Assembly: GCF_022554085.1 (NCBI RefSeq)
Contig: NZ_JAKFYR010000003.1
Location: forward strand, 354,074 to 418,073
DNA from: Rhodococcus sp. CH91
GTDB lineage: Bacteria; Actinomycetota; Actinomycetes; Mycobacteriales; Mycobacteriaceae
Direction of reading: 5' to 3'
Length of the DNA stretch: 64,000 nt
Below the pieces are notes generated by a model, which was given only the letters and a program-made list of their open reading frames with translations, was not told where the DNA came from and made no database searches. A program made the position numbers and the translations under genes. Below, one piece after another: positions 16,703 through 24,149 of the stretch. Numbering within the stretch: the first letter of the stretch is position 1; each line of letters opens with the position of its first letter.

Positions 16703-17871
16703 TGCGAGCCCTGTGCTGGATGGGTGTGAACGACTTGTCGGTGGAGACGGTGGACGATCCCGGCCTGGTGAATGCGCACGACGTGATCGTGAGGGTCCGC
16801 CTCTCCACGACCTGCGGATCCGACCTGCATTTTCTGGGCGGGTATCTGCCGGGGATGCGGGAGGGCGACGTGATCGGCCACGAGTTCATGGGCGAGATCG
16901 TCGAGACCGGCCGCGACGTGACCTCGGTGAGGATCGGTGACCGCGTCGTCGTTCCGTCGTTCATCGGATGCGGGACGTGTCCGTATTGCGAGAACGGCCT
17001 GCACGCGGTGTGCGACACCACCAATCCGAACGCCGCCATGCAGCAACCGCTGCTCGGCTATCCCACGGGCGGCATCTACGGCTACACCCACCCCTTCGGC
17101 GGATATCAGGGTGCGCACGCCGAGTACATCCGCGTACCGTTCGGCGACGTCAACTGTTTCCCGGTTCCGGACGGTGTCGGCGACGAGCAGGCACTGTTCC
17201 TCTCGGACGCGGTACCGACCGGCTACATGGGTGCCGACTTCTGCGATATCTCACCGGGCGACACCGTAGCCGTGTGGGGTGCCGGCGCCGTCGGTCTCAT
17301 GGCCGCGGCGAGCGCGAGGCTCATGGGCGCCGAACGGGTGATCGTCATCGATCGCTTCCGTGATCGACTCGACCTCGCCGAGACGAAGGTCGGCGCCGAG
17401 ACGGTCGACTACACGGCCGTCGACAGCGTCTACGAGACACTTCGCGAGAGCACGGGTGGGCGCGGGCCGGACGCGTGCATCGACGCGGTGGGCATGGAAG
17501 GTCACGGCACCGGTGTCGTGCAGGCATACGACAAGGTCAAGCAGGCACTCCGCATGGAGACCGACCGCGCGACGTCGCTGCGGGAGGCGATCCTGGCGTG
17601 CGGGAAGGGTGGTGTGGTGTCGGTCCTGGGCATCTACGGACTCACCGACAAATTCCCGATGGCAGTCCTGACGAACAAGAGCCTGACCCTGCGGACCGCC
17701 CAGCAGCACGGACAGCGTTACATGCCGGCACTGTTCGAACACGTCCGGTCGGGTCGTCTCGATCCGAGTTGGCTGATGACCCACGATCTTCCGCTCACCG
17801 AATCGGTGCGGGGCTACGAAATGTTCAAGGAGAAGGAGGACAACTGCCTCCGCGCGGTCTTCCGCCCGTGA
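16702..17871 (+). CDS. Zinc-dependent alcohol dehydrogenase (MDR family)
   Basis: A 389-residue medium-chain dehydrogenase. Catalytic zinc residues are visible in TTCGSDLHFLGG and GHEFMGEIVETG, and the structural zinc cluster GCGTCPYCENGLHAVC has all four cysteines. The NAD-binding loop VWGAGAVGLMAA is intact. The length and the FGDVNCFPVPDGV and EAILACGKGGVVSV regions resemble the glutathione-independent formaldehyde dehydrogenase-like branch rather than simple ethanol dehydrogenases. The start overlaps the SRPBCC stop by one base. It probably oxidises an alcohol or hydroxymethyl adduct with NAD. Substrate unknown; the fold and metal sites are certain. Confidence 0.88.
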   Translation: MRALCWMGVNDLSVETVDDPGLVNAHDVIVRVRLSTTCGSDLHFLGGYLPGMREGDVIGHEFMGEIVETGRDVTSVRIGDRVVVPSFIGCGTCPYCENGLHAVCDTTNPNAAMQQPLLGYPTGGIYGYTHPFGGYQGAHAEYIRVPFGDVNCFPVPDGVGDEQALFLSDAVPTGYMGADFCDISPGDTVAVWGAGAVGLMAAASARLMGAERVIVIDRFRDRLDLAETKVGAETVDYTAVDSVYETLRESTGGRGPDACIDAVGMEGHGTGVVQAYDKVKQALRMETDRATSLREAILACGKGGVVSVLGIYGLTDKFPMAVLTNKSLTLRTAQQHGQRYMPALFEHVRSGRLDPSWLMTHDLPLTESVRGYEMFKEKEDNCLRAVFRP

Positions 17872-17919
17872 GTCGGATTTGTTCAATACAGGCGGTGACC
17901 GTCGGTCGACACTGACACC

Positions 17920-18414
17920 ATGACGAATCCAGTACCTGCCGTGAATCGAGCGAACCCGATCCCGGAGGGATACACCGCCCTGACTCCTTTCCTGGTCGTC
18001 GACGGCGGGGCTCGCGCCGTCGAGTTCTATTGCGAGGCGTTCGGAGCCACCGTCGTGGAGCGGATGGATGCACCCGACGGGCGAATCCTGCACGCCGAGC
18101 TCGATTTCGGGGCCGGCCGCATGCAAGTGAGTGATCCGCATCCGGAGATGGGATTGCGCGCACCCGACGGGACGACCGAGGTCGACCACTCGTACGTTCT
18201 GTACTGCGCCGACGTCGACGCGGTCTTCTCACGCGCGATCGCGCTCGGCGCCCGGGTGTTCGAGGAACCGTCGACCTTCGTGACGGGCGATCGGTTCGCG
18301 TCGATGCTCGATCCGTTCGGGCACCGCTGGGCCGTGATGACGCGCGTCGAGGACGTCCCCGCGGAGGAAGCGAAGCGTCGTCTCGACGAATGGGCGGCGC
18401 AGCAGAACGCGTGA
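17920..18414 (+). CDS. VOC superfamily (PhnB/glyoxalase-like) protein
   Basis: A 164-residue vicinal-oxygen-chelate protein with the paired beta-alpha-beta modules of the PhnB-like group: TPFLVVDGGARAVEFYCEAFG at residues 20-40, and VDAVFSRAIALGARVFEEP later. It ends in the DPFGHRWAVMTRVEDV motif typical of this branch. It starts at the ATG at 17920, 48 bases after the dehydrogenase stop, and may be cotranscribed with the SRPBCC/dehydrogenase pair. VOC proteins of this group are metalloenzymes or binding proteins with diverse functions, often detoxification. The C-terminal 20 residues are charged. No specific function can be assigned. Confidence 0.8.
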   Translation: MTNPVPAVNRANPIPEGYTALTPFLVVDGGARAVEFYCEAFGATVVERMDAPDGRILHAELDFGAGRMQVSDPHPEMGLRAPDGTTEVDHSYVLYCADVDAVFSRAIALGARVFEEPSTFVTGDRFASMLDPFGHRWAVMTRVEDVPAEEAKRRLDEWAAQQNA

Positions 18415-18455
18415 GGACGGCAGCATCGGGTGAAGACGAAGGTGCGCTTACGGAT

Positions 18456-19328
18456 TCACCTTCCTCCCGTTCCGGTTCCGCCGCCTCGCTCCGCCACGAA
18501 CTCCTGCCAGTGGCGCGCGACCTCCGCAGGCCGTTCCTGATGCACGAAGGATCCCGCCTCGTCGATCGTCTCGATCCGGACATCGGGCAGGCTGTCGCGG
18601 GCACGCTCGTCGTAGGTGCGGTACGGCGCTCGCACACCGTTGACCACCAGTGTCGGCACCCTCACCTCGGGAAGCAGATGAGCCACACCCGTCAGGCCCA
18701 CGCCGCGTTCGGAGGGCCGCACCCACCGGCCGGCCGCGTGGCGCGAGAGGTCCTGCTCGGTGAGAATCCGGGGATCGTCGGTGGCGGCACGGTCGGCGGC
18801 GGCGGAGCCCAGGGACAGCGGCTCCCAGTCCGGGCCGAAGAGGTGCCGCACCGCACGGTCGTTGTCGAGGGTGCGTTCGAGGCTGTGTCTCTCCGTGAGG
18901 GACACCCCCACGAGGGCGAGCGTGACGACCAGTTCGGGACGGCCGACCGCCAGGTGCACACCGACGATGCCGCCCAGTGAATTGCCCATGACGTGAGCAC
19001 GTTCGATACCGAGCGCGGCGAGCAACTCCGCCACCCGGTTCGCGCTCGCGCTCGGAGGGTGCGCCCACGGGCTTCGCTCGTCCATCGTGGAACCACCGTG
19101 CCCGGGCAGGTCGACGGCCACGACGCGGTACCGCGCGGCGATCGGTTCCGCGACGTGCCGCCAGTCGGCGACCCAGCCGCCGAGTTTGTGCAACAGCACC
19201 ACCACCGGCGCTGCGGGATCACCGCGCTCACCGAGGTCCACATAGTGCAGCCACCCGTCCTCCGTACGTATCCGGCGACCGGTGACCTCCTCCCACAACG
19301 GCACCGGGTACGTATCTTCGCCCGTCAT
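18456..19328 (-). CDS. Alpha/beta hydrolase, last gene of catabolic unit A
   Basis: A 290-residue alpha/beta-hydrolase. The oxyanion region is VVVLLHKLGG and the nucleophile elbow is VMGNSLGGIVG (Ser near residue 120). The catalytic Asp is expected in the LVVNG region and the His in SFVHQERPAEV near the C-terminus. Its ATG overlaps the stop of the DUF3089 gene (ATGA), so it is translationally coupled. In the maleamate pathway of nicotinate degradation an alpha/beta hydrolase (NicD) deformylates N-formylmaleamate. This protein occupies a comparable setting next to an isochorismatase-type amidohydrolase and a racemase/isomerase-fold protein, but the reaction here is inference. C-terminal low-complexity GGGTGTGGR. 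Confidence 0.85.
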   Translation of the reverse strand: MTGEDTYPVPLWEEVTGRRIRTEDGWLHYVDLGERGDPAAPVVVLLHKLGGWVADWRHVAEPIAARYRVVAVDLPGHGGSTMDERSPWAHPPSASANRVAELLAALGIERAHVMGNSLGGIVGVHLAVGRPELVVTLALVGVSLTERHSLERTLDNDRAVRHLFGPDWEPLSLGSAAADRAATDDPRILTEQDLSRHAAGRWVRPSERGVGLTGVAHLLPEVRVPTLVVNGVRAPYRTYDERARDSLPDVRIETIDEAGSFVHQERPAEVARHWQEFVAERGGGTGTGGR

Positions 19329-20260
19329 CGCTCACCCTTCTGCTCTGCCGACCGCGCCGTCGCGCGACGGCGCCACTCCGCGGTCCTACGGCGCAGGTCG
19401 TCCCGGATGTTGCCTGCGAACAACTCGACGTCGATGCGGTGGAGGTTCCCGTGCGGGAGTGCGACCGCGTCGAGCGCTCCCTCACGGGCGGGCTCCACCT
19501 CGAGCACTCCGCCACGGCAGTGCGCGGCCACCCGCACGCCGTGGAGAGCGCACTGCGGGTCGTGTGCCGGACGGTGGGCGTGCGCCCCGGCCCCGGGGCG
19601 CACGGTGGTACCGGTGATCGGGTTGACGCACACGGAGTCACCGCCGACCGTTCCGGTAGCGGGCCGGCCGGCGAGCACGGACCTCCACCCGAGGGTGACA
19701 CCGGGAGCATGCGGCTCGCTCGGGGAGGGGAACATGGACAGGGCGAGTTTCCCTGCGGGAAGCGCGATCCCGATCGAGTAGACGGCGACGAGCCGCTCCG
19801 CGATGTCCGTCCTGGTGAAGTACTCCTCCACGAGCGACAGCACGTGCCGGGCGCCCTGGCTGTGGCCGGCGAGCACGATCGGCCCGGGCGGTCCCGGATG
19901 TGCCGCGTCGTGGTCGAGGAAGGCCGCGAACGCGGCGGACACGTCCGGATACGCGAGATCGTATGCCTCGACCCCGCCGCTCTCACGTTCGTGGAAGGCG
20001 CGCGTCGTCGCCTGCCGGTATCGCGGCGCCCACCACCGCCCCGGGAACGCGCCGAGTTGCCGTTCGGCGACCCGGGCCGTCTCCGCGGCGGTCCCCGGAT
20101 CGGTGGGATCACCGAACCAGCCGGGTCCGTGCGCCGTCGTCGGGTGGACGTAGAAGACGACCGGATCGTCGGAACTCCCCCGCGCGTCGTCGTGGTGCAG
20201 CCACGACACCGGATCCTGGTAGTCGAGCGCGAGGTCCGCGGCGAACTCGTCGAGGGGCAT
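19325..20260 (-). CDS. DUF3089 alpha/beta-hydrolase-fold protein
   Basis: A 311-residue DUF3089 protein, a family with an alpha/beta-hydrolase fold. The opening VVFYVHPTTAHGPGWF and the nucleophile elbow LAGHSQGARHVL (Ser near residue 136) are typical. The C-terminal third contains a Cys-rich stretch with GTVGGDSVCVNPITG and DPQCALHGV. The start is the ATG at 20260, overlapping the stop of the isochorismatase gene by one base; the longer frame has no family similarity. It is part of a chain of overlapping genes in unit A. It is probably a serine hydrolase or esterase acting on a pathway intermediate. No substrate can be inferred. Confidence 0.8.
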   Translation of the reverse strand: MPLDEFAADLALDYQDPVSWLHHDDARGSSDDPVVFYVHPTTAHGPGWFGDPTDPGTAAETARVAERQLGAFPGRWWAPRYRQATTRAFHERESGGVEAYDLAYPDVSAAFAAFLDHDAAHPGPPGPIVLAGHSQGARHVLSLVEEYFTRTDIAERLVAVYSIGIALPAGKLALSMFPSPSEPHAPGVTLGWRSVLAGRPATGTVGGDSVCVNPITGTTVRPGAGAHAHRPAHDPQCALHGVRVAAHCRGGVLEVEPAREGALDAVALPHGNLHRIDVELFAGNIRDDLRRRTAEWRRRATARSAEQKGER

Positions 20261-20922
20261 CACGGCCGTGGTCCGTCCGTCACGGCAGCCGGGGACAGCG
20301 CGGCGAGGTAATCCCGCACTTCGTCCAGGCCGTGCACTTCGCCGCATTTGGCAGCGATGTCGCGCAGATTCGACTCGTGCGGGTCCGGATGCCGGTCCCC
20401 CACCGCGTCACGCACCACGACCGGCACGAAACCGTGTTGCAGGCTGTCGAGGGCGGTCGCCCGAATGCATCCACTCGTCGAGAGACCTGCGAGGAGCACG
20501 GTGTCGACGCCCCTGGTGGTCAGCGACGCCGCGAGCGAGGTCCCCGCGAACGCGCTCGGATAGTGCTTCGTCACCACCGTCTCTCCGGCACGCGGTTCGA
20601 ATCCGGGTACGAAATCGGCGAGCGGATTGCCCGCGACGAAACATCGCAGCGCCGGAACCTTGCGGAAGAAGAGTCCCCCGAGCACCCCGTCGCCGTCGTC
20701 GTAGAGCACCCGGGTCAGGTAGATCGGGATGCCTGCGAGCGCCGCCAGTTCGCGCAGTTCGAGCATCGCCGCGACCTCACGTTCGACACCGGCGTACAGC
20801 GGTGACCGCGGTTCCGTGTAGGCGCGGGCCGGATCGACCACGACGAGCGCCGGCCGGGCCCCCGGTTCGAGTCGGCCGCCGAAACCGGCACGAGCGTAGT
20901 CCTCCGCGAGCAGGTCCGTCAC
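20260..20922 (-). CDS. Isochorismatase-fold cysteine amidohydrolase (N-carbamoylsarcosine amidase/maleamate amidase-like), copy 1
   Basis: A 220-residue cysteine hydrolase with all three catalytic residues: Asp in ALVVVDPARAY (residue 30), Lys in TVVTKHYPSAF, and the nucleophile Cys in LAGLSTSGCIRATALD. The TSGC[IV]RAT motif is the one seen in N-carbamoylsarcosine amidohydrolases and maleamate amidohydrolases (NicF) rather than isochorismatase proper. It releases ammonia, or ammonia and CO2, from a primary amide or carbamoyl group. GTG start overlaps the upstream Dabb stop (GTGA). A second member lies at 38761-39438 in unit C; the two share the catalytic motifs but differ elsewhere, so they probably act on different intermediates. 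Confidence 0.88.
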   Translation of the reverse strand: MTDLLAEDYARAGFGGRLEPGARPALVVVDPARAYTEPRSPLYAGVEREVAAMLELRELAALAGIPIYLTRVLYDDGDGVLGGLFFRKVPALRCFVAGNPLADFVPGFEPRAGETVVTKHYPSAFAGTSLAASLTTRGVDTVLLAGLSTSGCIRATALDSLQHGFVPVVVRDAVGDRHPDPHESNLRDIAAKCGEVHGLDEVRDYLAALSPAAVTDGPRP

Positions 20923-21245
20923 ACGTCCACCGATCCGGTCTCGACGACCTGCGAATCGTCGTACTGCACAAACGATTTCGATTCCAGCACCGGGCCGATG
21001 CGCTCCGTGACGACGGCGACGTGTGCGGGATGGGCACGGTAGGCAGCCCAGTCGTCACGGGAGCCGAATCGCATGTGGAAGCGCAGAGTGGCGTTGCCCT
21101 CGACCAGGCCGGCATCGCGCACGACCTGCGCCGACACCAGACCCTCGACGAGTTCGGGCAGCTCGAGCAGTCCGTCGGCGATCCGGCCGATGTGGTCGGA
21201 GGTCGCAGTGTGCACGAGGGTCAGGTGTCCGACATGGTTGAACAT
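20919..21245 (-). CDS. Dabb (stress-responsive alpha-beta barrel) protein
   Basis: A 108-residue dimeric alpha-beta barrel protein of the Dabb family, opening with MFNHVGHLTLVHTA. The family helix RIADGLLELPELV and the closing DDWAAYRAHPAHVAVV are present. GAAAGGGGAATC before the ATG at 21245 is a good ribosome binding site; a longer frame upstream lies inside the isomerase gene and is not real. Dabb proteins include ferredoxin-like cyclases (for example olivetolic acid cyclase) and small accessory enzymes in catabolic operons. It may act on, or bind, an unstable intermediate of the unit A pathway. Its own gene overlaps the next one by 4 bases. Confidence 0.8.
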   Translation of the reverse strand: MFNHVGHLTLVHTATSDHIGRIADGLLELPELVEGLVSAQVVRDAGLVEGNATLRFHMRFGSRDDWAAYRAHPAHVAVVTERIGPVLESKSFVQYDDSQVVETGSVDV

Positions 21246-21276
21246 GATTCCCCTTTCGATCTCGGGTCGAGCGGAG

Positions 21277-22017
21277 TCAGAAGCGTTCGAGGAGCGAACC
21301 GAATCCACTGATCTTGTCGTCGATTCCGTTGGTGCGCAGCGCGTGCCATATCGTCGCCGCATTGATCGCGACGACCGGCTTACCGAGTTCACGCTCGAGC
21401 TCCGCGGCGACGGCGATCGCCTCGAGGTTGGTGCCTGCCTGGATCAGCGCGTCGACATCCGGGCCGTCGACCTCGAGGAACGCCGCGCGCAGGGTCTCGG
21501 GCGTCTCGTCGGCGATCGAGGTGGCCGACGCCGAGCACAGACCGTGGATCGCGTGCACCTCGAAGCCGAGTTCGGTGAAGTAGGCCACGACCTGCTCGTC
21601 GCCCACCGGCTGATAGGGCGTGACGATTCCGATCTTCTTCGCCCCGAAGGCTGTCAGCGCTTCCGCGGCGGCCGTCGCTCCCGTGGTGACCCCGAGGCCC
21701 GTCAAGGCGCGGACGTTGTCCTCGAAAGCGGCGTTGCCTGCGACACCTCCCCAGAACGTCTCGGCGGACATACCCATCACAACGTACTCGGGTTCGCAGG
21801 TCATCACGATCTCGAGAGCGGAGGGCAGAGCCGCGTTGAGTCCTTCCCGGAACAACCCGAAGGCCTCGGCGGAATCCAGTGCGGGAGCGTCGATCATGAT
21901 GCGTCCGGTGTGCCATGAGCAGTCCTGCGGCCGGATCCGGTGGAACTCCCGCTCGACGGAGGTGTTGGTGGACGGGACGACGAGCGCGAACCGGCGCCCT
22001 TTCGGAGAGAATGTCAC
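21277..22017 (-). CDS. Maleate cis-trans isomerase/Asp-Glu racemase-fold protein lacking the catalytic cysteines
   Basis: A 246-residue protein of the Asp/Glu racemase superfamily, in the maleate isomerase/arylmalonate decarboxylase branch, recognisable from RFALVVPSTNTSVEREFH and the C-terminal ELGKPVVAINAATIWHALR. The canonical members use two Cys, one after the third strand and one in the C-terminal half. Here these regions read VVMGMSAETFWGG and ALIQAGTNLEAI, with no cysteine in either. A cysteine occurs at MTCEPEYV, before the first motif. The GTG start overlaps the stop of the monooxygenase-lyase gene (GTGA). It could be a lyase/decarboxylase variant or a pseudoenzyme, so maleate isomerase activity should not be assumed. 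Confidence 0.75.
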   Translation of the reverse strand: MTFSPKGRRFALVVPSTNTSVEREFHRIRPQDCSWHTGRIMIDAPALDSAEAFGLFREGLNAALPSALEIVMTCEPEYVVMGMSAETFWGGVAGNAAFEDNVRALTGLGVTTGATAAAEALTAFGAKKIGIVTPYQPVGDEQVVAYFTELGFEVHAIHGLCSASATSIADETPETLRAAFLEVDGPDVDALIQAGTNLEAIAVAAELERELGKPVVAINAATIWHALRTNGIDDKISGFGSLLERF

Positions 22018-24149
22018 GCGATGCTCCTCGCTCGGGTGGGGGTGGCGAGCAGTGCCGCCTGGGACAGTTGTTCGGGCTGGCCCATCAAGTCGGTGAAGGC
22101 CCGCCAGTGATCACCGGACCGTCCGGATTCCCCGGTGGCCCGGATCGTGTCGTAGGCCTGTGCGACGGCGTCGGCCGCGGCGAGGACCGGAGCCACGGGA
22201 TGGATGACGAGTGCGACGCCGCACTCGAACAGGATGCGCTCGGACGGCAACTGCGAATGATCGCCGGCCTCCGACAGACTGACCACCAGTGGAATCCCAC
22301 CGGTGACGTCGCGCAGGGCACGCAGGTCCGTCTCGGTGGTCACACCTTCGGCGAAGATCAGGTCCGCGCCGGCTGCGGCATACGCCCGCGCGCGGGTGAG
22401 GACCGCGTCGAAACCGTCGACCGTCAGCGCATCGGTGCGGGCGATGACGAGCATGGACGACCTCCGGGCACAGGCCATCTCGATCTTGGCGACCATCTCC
22501 TCCACCGGGACCAGTTCCTTGCCGGCGAGATGACCGCAACGCTTCGGGGCGAGCTGATCCTCGAGTTGCACCGCTGCCGCGCCTGCCGCCTCGAATCGGG
22601 CGATCGCGTCGCCCACCTGCAGGACGCCGCCGTAACCGGTGTCGCCGTCGACGATGAGGGGGATATCGCTCACGGCGGTGAGCCGTCGGACGTGCTCGGC
22701 CATGTCCGCCAGGCCGAGATATCCGAGATCGGGTCTGCCCAGCGCGACTGCGGATACCGCCGCCCCCGAGACATATCCGGCGCCGAAGCCGGATCGGCCG
22801 AGCGCGGCCATCGAGACGCCGTCGTAGACACCGGGCGCGAGAATCGGTCCGTAGCAGAGCTTCTCCGAAAGAACGCGCCCGGCCGGGCGTGCCGAGTCGG
22901 GCACCGAGCGCAGTTCGCGGGCCAGCCTGCCCAGGGTGATCCGCAGCGACGTGAACATCGCCGCGGTGCGCTGGTGTTCACGCTTGTCGAACAGATCCCG
23001 GTCCAGTGCCGACAAGCTGTCGGCGCGCGATGCGCGGGCGGTCGCATCGTCGTCGCGCATGGAGTCGTAGTTGTTCTGCGCACGTGCCTGCACGTGGTTG
23101 AGCGCCGCGTCGCGACGCAGTTCGCTGTACAGGGAGGCCGCATGTACGGGATCGGTTCCGGTGAGCGCGGCGTCGATGCATTCGACCGCGGCCCAGGCGT
23201 CGTGGATTCCGCTGTTCATACCCATGCCGCCGAGCGGGTTGTTGACGTGCGCGGAGTCGCCGGCGAGCAGGATCTGCCCGACCGCGAACGTCGAGGCGGC
23301 ACGCATGTTCACGGCGTAGATCGAGGCGTGGGCGACCTCGTAGGGGGTCGGTTGTGCCGCGATGCGCTGCAGTCGCGCTTCGATCACGTCGGGGTCGAGA
23401 GCGTGGTCGTCCGATTCCCCTTCGCGGATCGGGAACAGCACGCGCCAGTGGTTGGGGGTGCGCAGCAGCACACCCCATTCCTCCGGATCCGAGATGTACG
23501 AGACGTAGGCGAGATCGGGGAAATCGTCGCGGAATTCGTGCGTGGTGGAGACGACGAGGAATCGCTCGTCGTAGGTCCGTCCCTCGAACGACACTCCGAG
23601 CGACTTGCGTATCGCCGATTGTGCACCGTCGGCGGCGATCAGCCAGCGGGCGCGGATGGGGCGGTCGCGGTGCCCGCCCTCGAGGTGGATACGCACGTGC
23701 CGGTCGCCCTGTTCGGCTCGGGCGACCGGGCTCGAGAACCGCAGAGTGACATTGGGCATCGTCACCAGCACATCGTGGATGATGCGGGTGAGGTTGTTCT
23801 GCTCGCTCTGCAAGCGGTAGGGATACTTCGTCTCCCCTGCCAGCATCGTCATGTCCATCTCGCTGAGCACGGCGCCGGTGCGTTCCCGGTACTGGTAGAC
23901 AGGGGCTTTCAGTCCGACCTCGTGCAGGGCGTCGGCGACGCCGAGCCGATCGAGGAGTTCGAGGCTCGAGGGATGGAAGGTGGAGGCACGCGATTCGGCC
24001 GACAGCTCGTCGCCGGCTTCGAGGACGAGGACGTCGTGACCCATCTGCGCGAGGCGGAGCGCGGCGACCATGCCGACCGGGCCCATGCCCGCCACAGCGA
24101 CGGTGTGCATGTCGGGGAACGAAGGGTCGGGGGCAGCGTTAGCGGACAC
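22014..24149 (-). CDS. FAD-dependent monooxygenase fused to isocitrate-lyase/PEP-mutase-family lyase
   Basis: A 711-residue two-domain protein. Residues about 15-400 form a class A flavin monooxygenase: GMGPVG at 21-26, the DG motif (AADGAQSAIRKSLG) near 173, and the GD motif (LLAGDSAHVNNPLGGMGMN) near 297. Residues about 430-690 are an isocitrate-lyase/PEP-mutase (PEPM) barrel with DGDTGYGG (501-508) and PKRCGHLAGKEL, whose KRCGH (536-540) is the lyase rather than mutase signature. One enzyme hydroxylates an aromatic or heteroaromatic substrate with NAD(P)H; the other should break a C-C bond of a 2-hydroxy or 2-methyl dicarboxylate. GTG start with AAGGA upstream; it overlaps the nitrilase gene by 11 bases. 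Both active sites look intact. The fusion is unusual. Confidence 0.85.
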   Translation of the reverse strand: MSANAAPDPSFPDMHTVAVAGMGPVGMVAALRLAQMGHDVLVLEAGDELSAESRASTFHPSSLELLDRLGVADALHEVGLKAPVYQYRERTGAVLSEMDMTMLAGETKYPYRLQSEQNNLTRIIHDVLVTMPNVTLRFSSPVARAEQGDRHVRIHLEGGHRDRPIRARWLIAADGAQSAIRKSLGVSFEGRTYDERFLVVSTTHEFRDDFPDLAYVSYISDPEEWGVLLRTPNHWRVLFPIREGESDDHALDPDVIEARLQRIAAQPTPYEVAHASIYAVNMRAASTFAVGQILLAGDSAHVNNPLGGMGMNSGIHDAWAAVECIDAALTGTDPVHAASLYSELRRDAALNHVQARAQNNYDSMRDDDATARASRADSLSALDRDLFDKREHQRTAAMFTSLRITLGRLARELRSVPDSARPAGRVLSEKLCYGPILAPGVYDGVSMAALGRSGFGAGYVSGAAVSAVALGRPDLGYLGLADMAEHVRRLTAVSDIPLIVDGDTGYGGVLQVGDAIARFEAAGAAAVQLEDQLAPKRCGHLAGKELVPVEEMVAKIEMACARRSSMLVIARTDALTVDGFDAVLTRARAYAAAGADLIFAEGVTTETDLRALRDVTGGIPLVVSLSEAGDHSQLPSERILFECGVALVIHPVAPVLAAADAVAQAYDTIRATGESGRSGDHWRAFTDLMGQPEQLSQAALLATPTRARSIA

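Noticed and set aside
20260-20922. True isochorismatase (siderophore synthesis)
   Set aside because: The TSGCIRAT motif and catabolic neighbours fit N-carbamoylsarcosine/maleamate-type amidases; no siderophore genes are nearby.
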